A stretch of 9,069 bases of DNA from Spirochaetales bacterium. GTDB lineage: Bacteria > Spirochaetota > Spirochaetia > JABMQR01. The stretch covers positions 1 through 9,069 of the forward strand of contig JAGLNY010000138.1 in assembly GCA_023139255.1 (NCBI GenBank), in the 5' to 3' direction. Below are positions 1 to 6,721 of this stretch, in pieces; the stretch's first letter is position 1; each line of letters begins with the position of its first letter. The position numbers were made by a program, and so were the translations under genes. Under the pieces are notes generated by a model, which had not been told where the DNA came from, searched no databases, and was given only the letters and a program-made list of their open reading frames with translations.

Positions 1-182
1 ACCTGACGGCTGATCATTGCCGGTATCTTTTCCCAGGGTTTTATAGGTTTCCACTCCCGGGATAAGTTGGAATAGTATCCCCCATACTCCCTGTCTATAA
101 CTTTTTCATACCATAAAGGTAGAAGATCCTCTAATGCATGCTTTTTCCAAAAATCACCGGTAAATAGATTGTTTTTAATCAT
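1..182 (-). CDS. AGE-family sugar epimerase/isomerase, N-terminal fragment (runs off left edge)
   Basis: Only the first 60 codons are in the window; the frame is open to base 1. The protein begins MIKNNLFTGDFWKKHALEDL and continues with LLPLWYEKVIDREYGGYYSNL. This pattern (a helix followed by a D-R-E-x-G-G-[FY]-x-x-N-L motif at about residues 30-40) is typical of the N-terminus of N-acylglucosamine 2-epimerase (AGE) family proteins, cytosolic alpha6/alpha6 barrels that epimerise or isomerise sugars such as N-acetylglucosamine/N-acetylmannosamine, mannose or cellobiose. The fragment ends at ISRQ, which fits the start of the family's R-Q-x-[YW] segment. The ATG at 182 is preceded by a purine-rich GAGAGAG about six bases upstream. 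It is the last gene visible of the leftward operon, 51 bases after the DapA-family gene. The catalytic histidines lie outside the window, so the substrate cannot be judged. The family call is fairly secure and the exact function is unknown. Confidence 0.8.
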   Translation of the reverse strand, partial: MIKNNLFTGDFWKKHALEDLLPLWYEKVIDREYGGYYSNLSREWKPIKPWEKIPAMISRQ

Positions 183-233
183 ATTTCTCTCTCTTTATAT
201 TAATATTTATGTTTGTGGTTTGGTCCATATTTC

Positions 234-1169
234 TCACAACCAATCCGGATAGTACGTAGAGATTATTTTCCTGAATTGATTAAAAGTCTCTTCCGTTGCC
301 CCCTCATATGGCGGCAGAAGACAGAGAGGGAAATCAGGTAAATACATTTTCGGGTATAATTTATCGTAAGCTCCGTCTATGTGTGCTTCGGACGGCATGA
401 TTTCTATCAATTCATTCACTATATCAATAATATCCTGCTGGTATTTCATGAGTGTATCAAAGTCTTTATCTATCCCGGAACGAAAATAGAGTTTGGCCAT
501 TCCCCAGTTAATACTCGCTGCCGCAATTAGGAGGCCGCATTTTCCATACATTGATGCATAAGCAAACCCAGGTGTGGTAAAAAACCATTGCAGGGGAAGC
601 CCGCCGGTCATCAGGCTATGTATATAGGTTATTGAGTCCGAAGATATTTTTGCTCCGATCAGATTTGGGTGAGCGTTGGACAATCTTGTATATTCCTCTA
701 CACCGAGCACATGTCCCTGCAGTCTTCTATTGTAATGAAGAAACTGACAGTCACGATGTTCTAACAATATGGAGTTAAAGAAAGTATCAATCTCAAATTC
801 CCGTGGTATATCCCAGCAGGGTAATGAGATTTGAAAAAGTCTTATACCTGCTACCTTCGCAATATCAATTTTATCATGCATATCCTGCAGAGATGAAGAA
901 ATAACCCCAACCATCGGGATCCCTTCACATTTTTCGACTTCATCAGCAAAGACAGAAACTACTCTTTTATACTGGCTTTCATTAACGGCATACCCCTCAC
1001 CTGCAGTACCAAAAATATATACATACTGTGTATGATTAATGGTTAACCGAATCAATTTCCTGAACATATCTTCATTTAAGGAAAAATCTTTTTCCCAGGG
1101 AATACAGCATGTTGCTAAAATTGCCTCGGGAAATCTTTTTTTCTGTTCCGACATTTTACTACATTTCAT
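234..1169 (-). CDS. DapA/NanA-family (dihydrodipicolinate synthase / N-acetylneuraminate lyase) Schiff-base aldolase-like protein
   Basis: This is a complete 311-residue protein, close to the usual 290-310 residues of class I aldolases of the DapA superfamily. These are (beta/alpha)8 barrels that form a Schiff base between a lysine and an oxo-acid. The phosphate/carboxylate-binding motif is at 54-60 (GTAGEGY), the catalytic tyrosine candidate is Tyr146 in HYN, and the Schiff-base lysine candidate is Lys174 in IGAKISSDS. Two deviations are visible: the second Thr of the usual G-T-T-G-E is Ala56, and the usual Y-N-x-P-x-R-T-G segment after Tyr146 reads YNRRLQGH, without the Pro and with displaced arginines. 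A role in lysine biosynthesis or sialate cleavage is therefore doubtful; another 2-oxo-acid lyase or hydratase is more likely. The ATG at 1169 has GGAG five bases upstream, which favours it over the internal Met6. It lies between the alpha/beta hydrolase (31 bases) and the AGE gene (51 bases). Confidence 0.88.
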   Translation of the reverse strand: MKCSKMSEQKKRFPEAILATCCIPWEKDFSLNEDMFRKLIRLTINHTQYVYIFGTAGEGYAVNESQYKRVVSVFADEVEKCEGIPMVGVISSSLQDMHDKIDIAKVAGIRLFQISLPCWDIPREFEIDTFFNSILLEHRDCQFLHYNRRLQGHVLGVEEYTRLSNAHPNLIGAKISSDSITYIHSLMTGGLPLQWFFTTPGFAYASMYGKCGLLIAAASINWGMAKLYFRSGIDKDFDTLMKYQQDIIDIVNELIEIMPSEAHIDGAYDKLYPKMYLPDFPLCLLPPYEGATEETFNQFRKIISTYYPDWL

Positions 1170-1200
1170 AAAAACTCCACAGTATTATGGAAAAATATTA

Positions 1201-2007
1201 TCAATATCCGGCCGCCAGGCTTTTAATCTTTTCCATCATTGTATTTAAACCTTTATCTTCGTACAAGGGCGAATCATGATCTCCGCCGGGAATTTCCTCA
1301 TAAAAGAAATCCGCTTTGTTATGAAGTTTTTCCGCCAACCTTCGTGCCTGTTCCACCGGAATTGTTTCGTCCGACCCGCCATGGATAAAATATATTGGCA
1401 TGTCCAGTTTTTCAGCATGACACAAGGTTGAATGTTTTTCCAATTCATCTTCTGTATAAGCTATATCTATAGCTTCTGCTATTTCATGGAGAATCGGTTT
1501 TTTCTGCATCAGGCACCACTGGTGATAGGATTTTAAATCAGTAGCAGCACCACGGACGATTACCGCATCAACATCTTCAGGAAAAAGCATGCTGTAAATC
1601 AGGTTTCCGGTCCCGCCCATTGAGCCAGAACAAAATAAGGTTTTTTTCAAACCATACTCATTTCGCAAATAATCAATTATCTCATGCATATCAAAAGCTG
1701 CGGCAGGGTTCATCCAGGCGTTATCACGTAGATTCGGGGTGATAATCCCCGCGCCGGTTGCAATCAATGGTTCCAGCCAGGTTTGCCTAATGTCTTCTCT
1801 GGTATAAAGCTGATCGCCATGTGAACCGTGTCCATGGAGCACCACAATCCAGAATGCAGGATCATCACCCGGTAGAATTAATACCCGGTCCCTGAAGCCA
1901 TCATGCGAACTCTGATATTCTAATCGTACTAAACCTTCAGGGAACCATTCACCGATATGAGCAGTTTTTTTCAGTATTTTCACTATATTCTCTTTTTTAA
2001 AATACAT
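1201..2007 (-). CDS. alpha/beta hydrolase (dienelactone hydrolase / prolyl-oligopeptidase-like esterase)
   Basis: This is a 268-residue alpha/beta-hydrolase-fold protein with a complete catalytic set. An HGHGSHG oxyanion-hole segment lies at about 58-64, the nucleophile elbow GSMGG places Ser129, the acid is Asp213 in HGGSDETIP, and the base is His244 in GGDHDSP. It has no signal peptide or membrane segment, so it is probably a cytosolic esterase, deacetylase or lactone/thioester hydrolase. The substrate is not evident. The start is ambiguous. The ATG at 2007 overlaps the amidohydrolase gene by 25 bases and has no well-placed ribosome-binding site. A GTG at 1983 (codon 9) shares one base with the upstream stop (TAGTG) and has AAGAGA about five bases before it. 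The shorter 260-residue form is at least as likely and would remove only the lysine-rich leader before ILKKTAHIGEW. In this operon it could remove an acyl group from, or open a lactone of, the pathway sugar (inference). Confidence 0.87.
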   Translation of the reverse strand: MYFKKENIVKILKKTAHIGEWFPEGLVRLEYQSSHDGFRDRVLILPGDDPAFWIVVLHGHGSHGDQLYTREDIRQTWLEPLIATGAGIITPNLRDNAWMNPAAAFDMHEIIDYLRNEYGLKKTLFCSGSMGGTGNLIYSMLFPEDVDAVIVRGAATDLKSYHQWCLMQKKPILHEIAEAIDIAYTEDELEKHSTLCHAEKLDMPIYFIHGGSDETIPVEQARRLAEKLHNKADFFYEEIPGGDHDSPLYEDKGLNTMMEKIKSLAAGY

Positions 2008-3596
2008 TCCATGTTTTGGGCTAAAGCAGGGCGTAATTCATCATCATTAACCGGTAATGAAAGAAAGCGGCCTAATTCCCATGCAACGCTATGCATTACA
2101 GTATCCGAGCCGTATAAAACTTTTTTTATACCAACTTGAGCTATTGCGCTTTCAAACAATTCAGGAGTCGTGAAACTTCCGCAAAATTCGAGATAAACAT
2201 TATCGTTATTTTTTACTAATTCAATTGCCTCTAATCTGCCGGGAGTCCCGCCCCCGGAATGTCCTAACAAGAAAAGCGCATGGGGATACTCTTTTACAAT
2301 TTCTGTGAGCATTGCCGGTGAGTTATATTGGTTATTCCATGTATGCATTAAAATAGGTAAATGATTCTTGTCCGCGTATTTCCATACTGGATTGTAAGAT
2401 GGATCCGGCAAAGGAATTTTCCAGTAAGAAGATAACAATTTAAAACCGACATAGAAATCACGGCTGAAAAAATCATCAAATAAAGGTACCAGATCAGCAC
2501 TGAAACGCGGATTGAATCCAAGATAGCCTTTGAATAAGTTCTCATACTTCGTAAAGGCTTTTTCAGTTTCGCGATTGCCTTCGACTCCATCTCCAAACAA
2601 AGCGGCCCCTGAACTTAAAATCGTTTGATTAATCTCAAATCGTTTGGTTTGTCCTACAAGAACACCGACATTTTCTTCCAGAGAGGTTTCGGGGAAAAAG
2701 AGACCAAAAGACGGCAATTGATCATGCCCGTGTGCATCAATTATTTTTATTTCATTGAGCGATTCGCCTTTTTTAAATTTGTCCCATAAAGGCTTCTCTA
2801 ACTTATCCGGAAACTCTTCAGTCAGTTTTTTTTCGAGTCCGGAAAGTCCCAACAGCTGTTCAACATTGCCATGGGCAATCAATTCCCGTTCAGCATCAGA
2901 TATCCGTGCAAAAGCGAGCTCTGCTATTGCCGCACCATAGTGTGCTTTAAAGCCGATTCCGAATAAAACACGTTTCGCACCAAAATCTTTGCAAAGCAGT
3001 TCAATACCACTGCGCACATGAAGCCATGAAATATCGATATAGACATTTGGGCAACGCCACATTAAATCCAGCACGCCGCCGAAAGCCGGCCACATTACCT
3101 GGGTCACTGTAAAATTAATTTGTGGAAATTTGTCTGCCAGTTTTTCAAGATCAATGAATTTTTGCTCATTATCCAAAGCAGAGTAGTCCCAAAGAACAAG
3201 TGGTTTAAATTCCGCCAGTTCCGACAAAACTCTTTCTATCCTGCGAATCGGGAAACGGCTCATCTCGGGAGTAAGCCTGATTGCCCGGACCTGTTTTTTT
3301 GAAAAGCATTCTTTTAAATAGCTGAGTACACCATTCCCATAATAACAGGCAGGGGTGACAATAAATGCCGGCAAAATACGTTTTTCAGCCCCAGCTTCGG
3401 CAATTTCTTTGAGCAGCCGTCTGTTTCCATAGTCTGGATTCATATCCCTGGCACCAAGATGCCATACCAGAGAACGGTCTATTCCCAAATAATCCATGTG
3501 TTTAAGCATGTCTAAAACAGCGGGAAAATCTGTGGCACCATAAGCACTTTGTCCTATGCTCCCGTTAACATTAAAAAGGCTTGAAACTTTTATCAT
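1983..3596 (-). CDS. fused double amidohydrolase-2 protein (N-terminal half degenerate, C-terminal half with metal site)
   Basis: The protein has 537 residues, about twice the length of a single amidohydrolase-2 (TIM-barrel metal hydrolase/decarboxylase) domain. The C-terminal half (about 283-537) carries the expected metal site: Asp287-Ala-His289-Gly-His291 after the first strand, His418 in ILMHTW, His446 in LLGHSGG and Asp498 in LYGSD. The N-terminal half (about 1-260) has the same layout but lacks the ligands: the HxH position reads FNVNG, a TVTQVMWP stretch holds no histidine where one is expected, and the FGSD position reads FGIGF (Gly215). It therefore looks like an inactive, perhaps structural or regulatory, copy. 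The family includes decarboxylases and lactonases such as ACMSD-like and 2-pyrone-4,6-dicarboxylate hydrolase-like enzymes; the substrate is unknown. The ATG at 3596 has AGGGA upstream and overlaps the preceding gene's TGA as ATGA, suggesting translational coupling. Confidence 0.85.
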   Translation of the reverse strand: MIKVSSLFNVNGSIGQSAYGATDFPAVLDMLKHMDYLGIDRSLVWHLGARDMNPDYGNRRLLKEIAEAGAEKRILPAFIVTPACYYGNGVLSYLKECFSKKQVRAIRLTPEMSRFPIRRIERVLSELAEFKPLVLWDYSALDNEQKFIDLEKLADKFPQINFTVTQVMWPAFGGVLDLMWRCPNVYIDISWLHVRSGIELLCKDFGAKRVLFGIGFKAHYGAAIAELAFARISDAERELIAHGNVEQLLGLSGLEKKLTEEFPDKLEKPLWDKFKKGESLNEIKIIDAHGHDQLPSFGLFFPETSLEENVGVLVGQTKRFEINQTILSSGAALFGDGVEGNRETEKAFTKYENLFKGYLGFNPRFSADLVPLFDDFFSRDFYVGFKLLSSYWKIPLPDPSYNPVWKYADKNHLPILMHTWNNQYNSPAMLTEIVKEYPHALFLLGHSGGGTPGRLEAIELVKNNDNVYLEFCGSFTTPELFESAIAQVGIKKVLYGSDTVMHSVAWELGRFLSLPVNDDELRPALAQNMECILKKRI

Positions 3597-4393
3597 AAAA
3601 ATCCCTGTTGTTTGTTTGGGTAAAGATAGCTCAAAGTTTTTCGCAAACTTTCACCGCTTTCCAGTAATGGCCGGTATTCTAAACCAAAATAACCATCATA
3701 TGACGTTTCATCGATAGCATTTATTATAAAGGGGTAGTTTGTCTCACCATTGAAAAGTTCATGACGCCCCGGTACTCCGGCGGAATGAAAGTGCCCGATA
3801 TAGTCAATATTCTTTGTAATAAAATCAACTTGATTTCCAGTCATGATTTCCATGTGATATATATCATAAAGGATTTTAACATTATCCAATGCTGTATCTT
3901 TTACGATATCTACAGCAGTTTGACGACAATCCAGATAGTACCCGGCATGATCAACCAAAGTGTTTAATGGCTCAAGATTGAGCGTAAAATTTTTTTTAGC
4001 GGTAAGTTCCCCAGCATGTCTCATTGCTTCGGTCAGATTTTTTTTATGAGTATCCAGGCACATATCACCAACAAGATTACCGGAAGTTACAATACCGGAT
4101 GTACAACCAGCGGTTAAGGCGTTGTCGGAGTATTCATCAATTAAAGCCAGAAATGCAGGCAGGCAATTTGCACGGACCGGCGCGACCGCGTTATTATTAA
4201 CCGGGTTCAGTACGACACTAACCAGTTTAATATCGCTAGACTTGCATGCTTGTCCTATGGATTTGAGTTGTTCAGCATCACCGCCAAGCCAGGTTTCTAC
4301 ATATTTATAACCGCATTCAGCGATTTTTGGTATGCGTTCTTCAGGCGTGTTGTCACACCAGAACAGGTCAAGTAAAACATCTACTTTTAACAC
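3593..4393 (-). CDS. hydroxypyruvate isomerase (Hyi)-like TIM-barrel sugar isomerase/epimerase
   Basis: This is a 266-residue xylose-isomerase-like TIM barrel. It resembles hydroxypyruvate isomerase (Hyi; hydroxypyruvate to tartronate semialdehyde) and 2-oxo-tetronate isomerase (OtnI) in several signature stretches: LEPLNTLVDH at 140-149, YDIYHMEIM at 176-184, DYIGHFHSAGVPGRHE at about 197-212, NYPFI at 219-223, YDGYFGLEYRP at 232-242. The two acidic residues that act as base and metal ligands in the family are Glu141 and Glu239, with Asp177 and His203 as probable co-ligands. The length is close to the usual 255-265. The start is GTG, not ATG, with GGAGAG seven bases upstream. It is 15 bases from the preceding aminotransferase gene and shares ATGA with the amidohydrolase gene. 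Because the neighbours are not glyoxylate-pathway genes, the substrate may be a related hydroxy-oxo acid or a sugar rather than hydroxypyruvate. The family is confident and the exact reaction is not. Confidence 0.88.
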   Translation of the reverse strand: MLKVDVLLDLFWCDNTPEERIPKIAECGYKYVETWLGGDAEQLKSIGQACKSSDIKLVSVVLNPVNNNAVAPVRANCLPAFLALIDEYSDNALTAGCTSGIVTSGNLVGDMCLDTHKKNLTEAMRHAGELTAKKNFTLNLEPLNTLVDHAGYYLDCRQTAVDIVKDTALDNVKILYDIYHMEIMTGNQVDFITKNIDYIGHFHSAGVPGRHELFNGETNYPFIINAIDETSYDGYFGLEYRPLLESGESLRKTLSYLYPNKQQGFL

Positions 4394-4408
4394 TTTATCT
4401 CTCCATTA

Positions 4409-5677
4409 TTAAAACAGTTCTTTAAATACAGCATTGATATCAACAGCTTTGTCAGCTGCCCATTTTGAATCCATGTCAGGTTTGATAGCAATTGTCGCCA
4501 AGCGCATCATGATATCTTTAGTTTGCGGGCACATGTCCGTATGGTAATCCGGAAGTTTTTCCACGAGCGGACAAGCGAATGGATAACCCTCAGGAGTAAC
4601 CGTTTTTTGTTCAAGGATGTGTTCCCAGTTCCAGTATACGTGCCAGTTACGCACACCGCGGGTTTCAGTGGCTGCAAGTCCGCCCATTTCGGCTCCGTTT
4701 ATTGCTTTCACAGCCTGGGCACTTGTTTCAAAGAGTATTCCCAAAGTAAAACCGCAAACACCGTCAGGATCATTCGGCTCTACCCATTTAGCGCAGCCTG
4801 GAAGTTCAACAGCATCTTTAAGGGCAAAATATATTTCACGGGTTTTTTCGTTAATCCAGTCGAGTTTACGTATTTGGGCAAGTCCTACGGCAGCGCAAAG
4901 CTCAGGCATGCGATAGTTTTCGCCGCAGAATAATTCACCTTTTTTCCTCTCCCTGGCAAACCTGTCTGGCCGCCAACAAGCCGCTGCGTCATGATAACTC
5001 TGGGCGCGGGTATAAAGCCATTCGTCATCGGTCATAACTATACCGCCTTCACCAGTACCGATAACCTTGTAGGCATCAAGGCTTACGCAGCCGAGATCAC
5101 CCCAGGTACCGAGGTATTTGCCTTTGTATTTACCCCCAAAAGCCTGCGCAGCATCTTCTATTACGGTGAGATTGTATCTTGCTGCGATTTCACAAATTTT
5201 ATCCATCTCGCAAGGATGTCCAACCATGTGAACAGGTATTATTGCTTTAGTCTTTTTGGTGATACATTTTTCAATAGCTTCAGGATCGATAGTGAGCGAC
5301 TCATTGATTTCACAAATAACTGGAATCGCACGTGCCACTACAATTGCTGAGGCACTGGCAAAGAAGGTATAAGCAGGAACGATAACTTCATCACCGGGAC
5401 CTACCCCAGCGGCAACAAGTGCGGCAATCAAGGCACTGGTTCCTGAGTTTACTGTCAAAGCATGACCACAGCCAATTTTTTCGCGAATGACCTTTTCAAA
5501 CTCCTCACACTTACTGCGAGGATTGTAATAACGGAAAAAATTCCCGGCGTCCGGGGTTTGAGGATCCGTGTCTAACAATTTTTTTATTTTTCCTTGAGTC
5601 TCGCCGCTTACATTAAAAACATCAATGACTTCCATAAGTTCATCTGTTGAATACTTGTAGTATTTTTTTTTGTTCAT
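4409..5677 (-). CDS. DegT/DnrJ/EryC1/StrS-family PLP-dependent aminotransferase
   Basis: This 422-residue protein is a fold-type I PLP enzyme of the DegT/DnrJ/EryC1/StrS family, which usually transaminates nucleotide-linked keto-sugars or cyclitols. The cofactor motifs are complete: NSGTSAL at 77-83, PAYTF at 101-105, IEDAAQAFGGKYKGKYLG at 173-190 with Asp175 for the pyridine nitrogen, and Lys204 in SLDAYKVIGTGEGG as the internal aldimine lysine. The N-terminal leader of about 50 residues before RYYNPRSKCEEFE is longer than the short leader of many sugar aminotransferases. The C-terminal part (for example VRNWHVYWNWEHIL) probably shapes substrate specificity. The ATG at 5677 has AGGA upstream. 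It is the first gene of the operon, next to the divergent AraC gene. Since the neighbours are catabolic and not nucleotide-sugar enzymes, it may act on a free amino-sugar or inositol derivative (inference). Other PLP chemistry, such as dehydration, cannot be excluded. Confidence 0.92.
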   Translation of the reverse strand: MNKKKYYKYSTDELMEVIDVFNVSGETQGKIKKLLDTDPQTPDAGNFFRYYNPRSKCEEFEKVIREKIGCGHALTVNSGTSALIAALVAAGVGPGDEVIVPAYTFFASASAIVVARAIPVICEINESLTIDPEAIEKCITKKTKAIIPVHMVGHPCEMDKICEIAARYNLTVIEDAAQAFGGKYKGKYLGTWGDLGCVSLDAYKVIGTGEGGIVMTDDEWLYTRAQSYHDAAACWRPDRFARERKKGELFCGENYRMPELCAAVGLAQIRKLDWINEKTREIYFALKDAVELPGCAKWVEPNDPDGVCGFTLGILFETSAQAVKAINGAEMGGLAATETRGVRNWHVYWNWEHILEQKTVTPEGYPFACPLVEKLPDYHTDMCPQTKDIMMRLATIAIKPDMDSKWAADKAVDINAVFKELF

Positions 5678-5715
5678 TATGACATATCCTTTTATTCTAA
5701 AGTTGAATGTTTCAT

Positions 5716-5725
5716 CACCGGGGTG
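5716..5725. promoter_or_regulatory. short inverted repeat CACC-GG-GGTG at the predicted transcription start
   Basis: Two 4-base arms flank a GG centre. This is one of the few GC-rich patches in the divergent AT-rich region, and it lies at the predicted start site of the minus-strand operon, next to the TATAAT box. That position would suit an operator, but a 10-base palindrome can arise by chance and AraC-family proteins usually bind direct, longer sites. Confidence 0.25.
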
Positions 5726-5726
5726 T

Positions 5727-5732
5727 ATTATA
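5727..5732 (-). promoter_or_regulatory. candidate -10 box for the aminotransferase-led operon
   Basis: On the minus strand this reads TATAAT, a perfect -10 consensus, about 50 bases upstream of the operon's first ATG. The hexamer 17 bases further upstream is TTTTAA, only a weak -35 match, which would fit a promoter needing an activator. The predicted transcript start falls near 5720. The AT-rich setting makes chance matches likely, so this is a candidate only. Confidence 0.4.
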
Positions 5733-5801
5733 CTATTTATAAACTAAATTTAAAATTAAAAAATGGTTAATTTTGTTAATAGGTTGTAAAATATTGCAAA
5801 T

Positions 5802-6686
5802 ATGAAAAAAATTATAAACACAGCATTGAGTTTTTCCAAAAATCAGACGACGGGGCTGTCGCCGTATGTGAACAGCGTTCACATTTATCCTCTACAGAAA
5901 GGCAGGATTGGCAATTTTGCTGATCGCAGCTCCTGGGTGTTGGAATATCATTCCAAAAATGCCGGTTTTATTGAGCTGCGAAATGATTTGGGCAACTGGC
6001 ATAAACGCCGGGCTAACTATGTTCATATTTACGCACCCGGCTGCTGTTACCGTGAAGATACCAGGGAAGCGGATTTCCCCCTGGAAGAAAACTACTTTGA
6101 ATTTGCAGGCGGGGACATCTGCGGGTTCGAACGTTTAATTAATCATGATTTATTGTTCGCGATTGTAATAGATTCAGAGGGTAAGGTGGGAGCTTTAATG
6201 CGTAAAGCCGGGGAGCTGTGTGAAATCAACGGTGAACGTGTATTCTGGAAAGTGCAGGCTTTATTTATGGAAACAATCCAACTGCTCTTGTCCGCACGCA
6301 AAACAAGCTATGGTACATGGGATATTGACAGCGCTAATGAACAAACAAGTTTTGCGGATGAGGTCGAAATATATCTTCGTAATAATATTGCGAAAAAGGT
6401 CAGGGCTTCAGCTATTGCGCGCTATATGAAAGTTAGTGAATCATCACTAAATCATAAATTTAAAAATGATACAGGACTTTCACCGATTGCCCGGCTGATA
6501 GAAATACGTATGGATTTTGTAAAAACTCTTCTACTCAAAGGAGAAAAGCTGACTACCATTGCCGGCATGACTGGATTCTATGACGAATATCATCTGTCCA
6601 AAGCCTTCAAAAAACAATCAGGTCTATCACCAAGAGCCTTCAAAACATCCAATATGCGATCCGATGTTATTAAGAATCAGAATTGA
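5802..6686 (+). CDS. AraC-family transcriptional regulator
   Basis: This 294-residue protein has an N-terminal sensing region (about 1-180) with beta-rich segments and an AraC/XylS-type double helix-turn-helix at about 186-285. The first helix-turn-helix is around 200-222 (SAIARYMKVSESSLNHKFK, followed by NDTGLSP). The second is at about 248-275, including TTIAGMTGFYDEYHLSKAFKK and then QSGLSP; the repeated GLSP is typical of the family. The N-terminal part begins with NSVHIYPLQKGRIGNFADRS and includes RANYVHIYAPG, which resembles cupin-like ligand-binding halves. The ligand is unknown. No clear ribosome-binding site precedes the ATG at 5802. It is divergent from the aminotransferase-led operon and converges on the metallophosphoesterase gene, so it probably controls the divergent operon in response to a pathway intermediate and may regulate itself (inference). 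Confidence 0.92.
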   Translation: MKKIINTALSFSKNQTTGLSPYVNSVHIYPLQKGRIGNFADRSSWVLEYHSKNAGFIELRNDLGNWHKRRANYVHIYAPGCCYREDTREADFPLEENYFEFAGGDICGFERLINHDLLFAIVIDSEGKVGALMRKAGELCEINGERVFWKVQALFMETIQLLLSARKTSYGTWDIDSANEQTSFADEVEIYLRNNIAKKVRASAIARYMKVSESSLNHKFKNDTGLSPIARLIEIRMDFVKTLLLKGEKLTTIAGMTGFYDEYHLSKAFKKQSGLSPRAFKTSNMRSDVIKNQN

Positions 6687-6721
6687 AGTCTTATCAATTT
6701 ATTCATACTACAATTTACTCT

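Noticed and set aside
197..206. ATATTAATAT palindrome between the DapA-like and AGE genes
   Set aside because: It is a perfect 10-base palindrome but consists only of A and T in an AT-rich gap, so chance is the simpler explanation.
1..1169. Sialic acid catabolism (NanA-like lyase plus AGE epimerase)
   Set aside because: The pairing is suggestive, but the lyase lacks the NanA/DapA substrate-recognition residues and no sialidase, kinase or sialate transporter is visible, so naming nan genes would be unjustified.
4523..4933. Plus-strand open frame of 136 codons opposite the aminotransferase gene
   Set aside because: It is antisense to a gene with clear family motifs, shows no recognisable domain and has an unlikely composition; it is a shadow frame.
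6687..6721. Rho-independent terminator between the convergent AraC and metallophosphoesterase genes
   Set aside because: The 35-base AT-rich gap has no GC-rich stem followed by a T-run on either strand.
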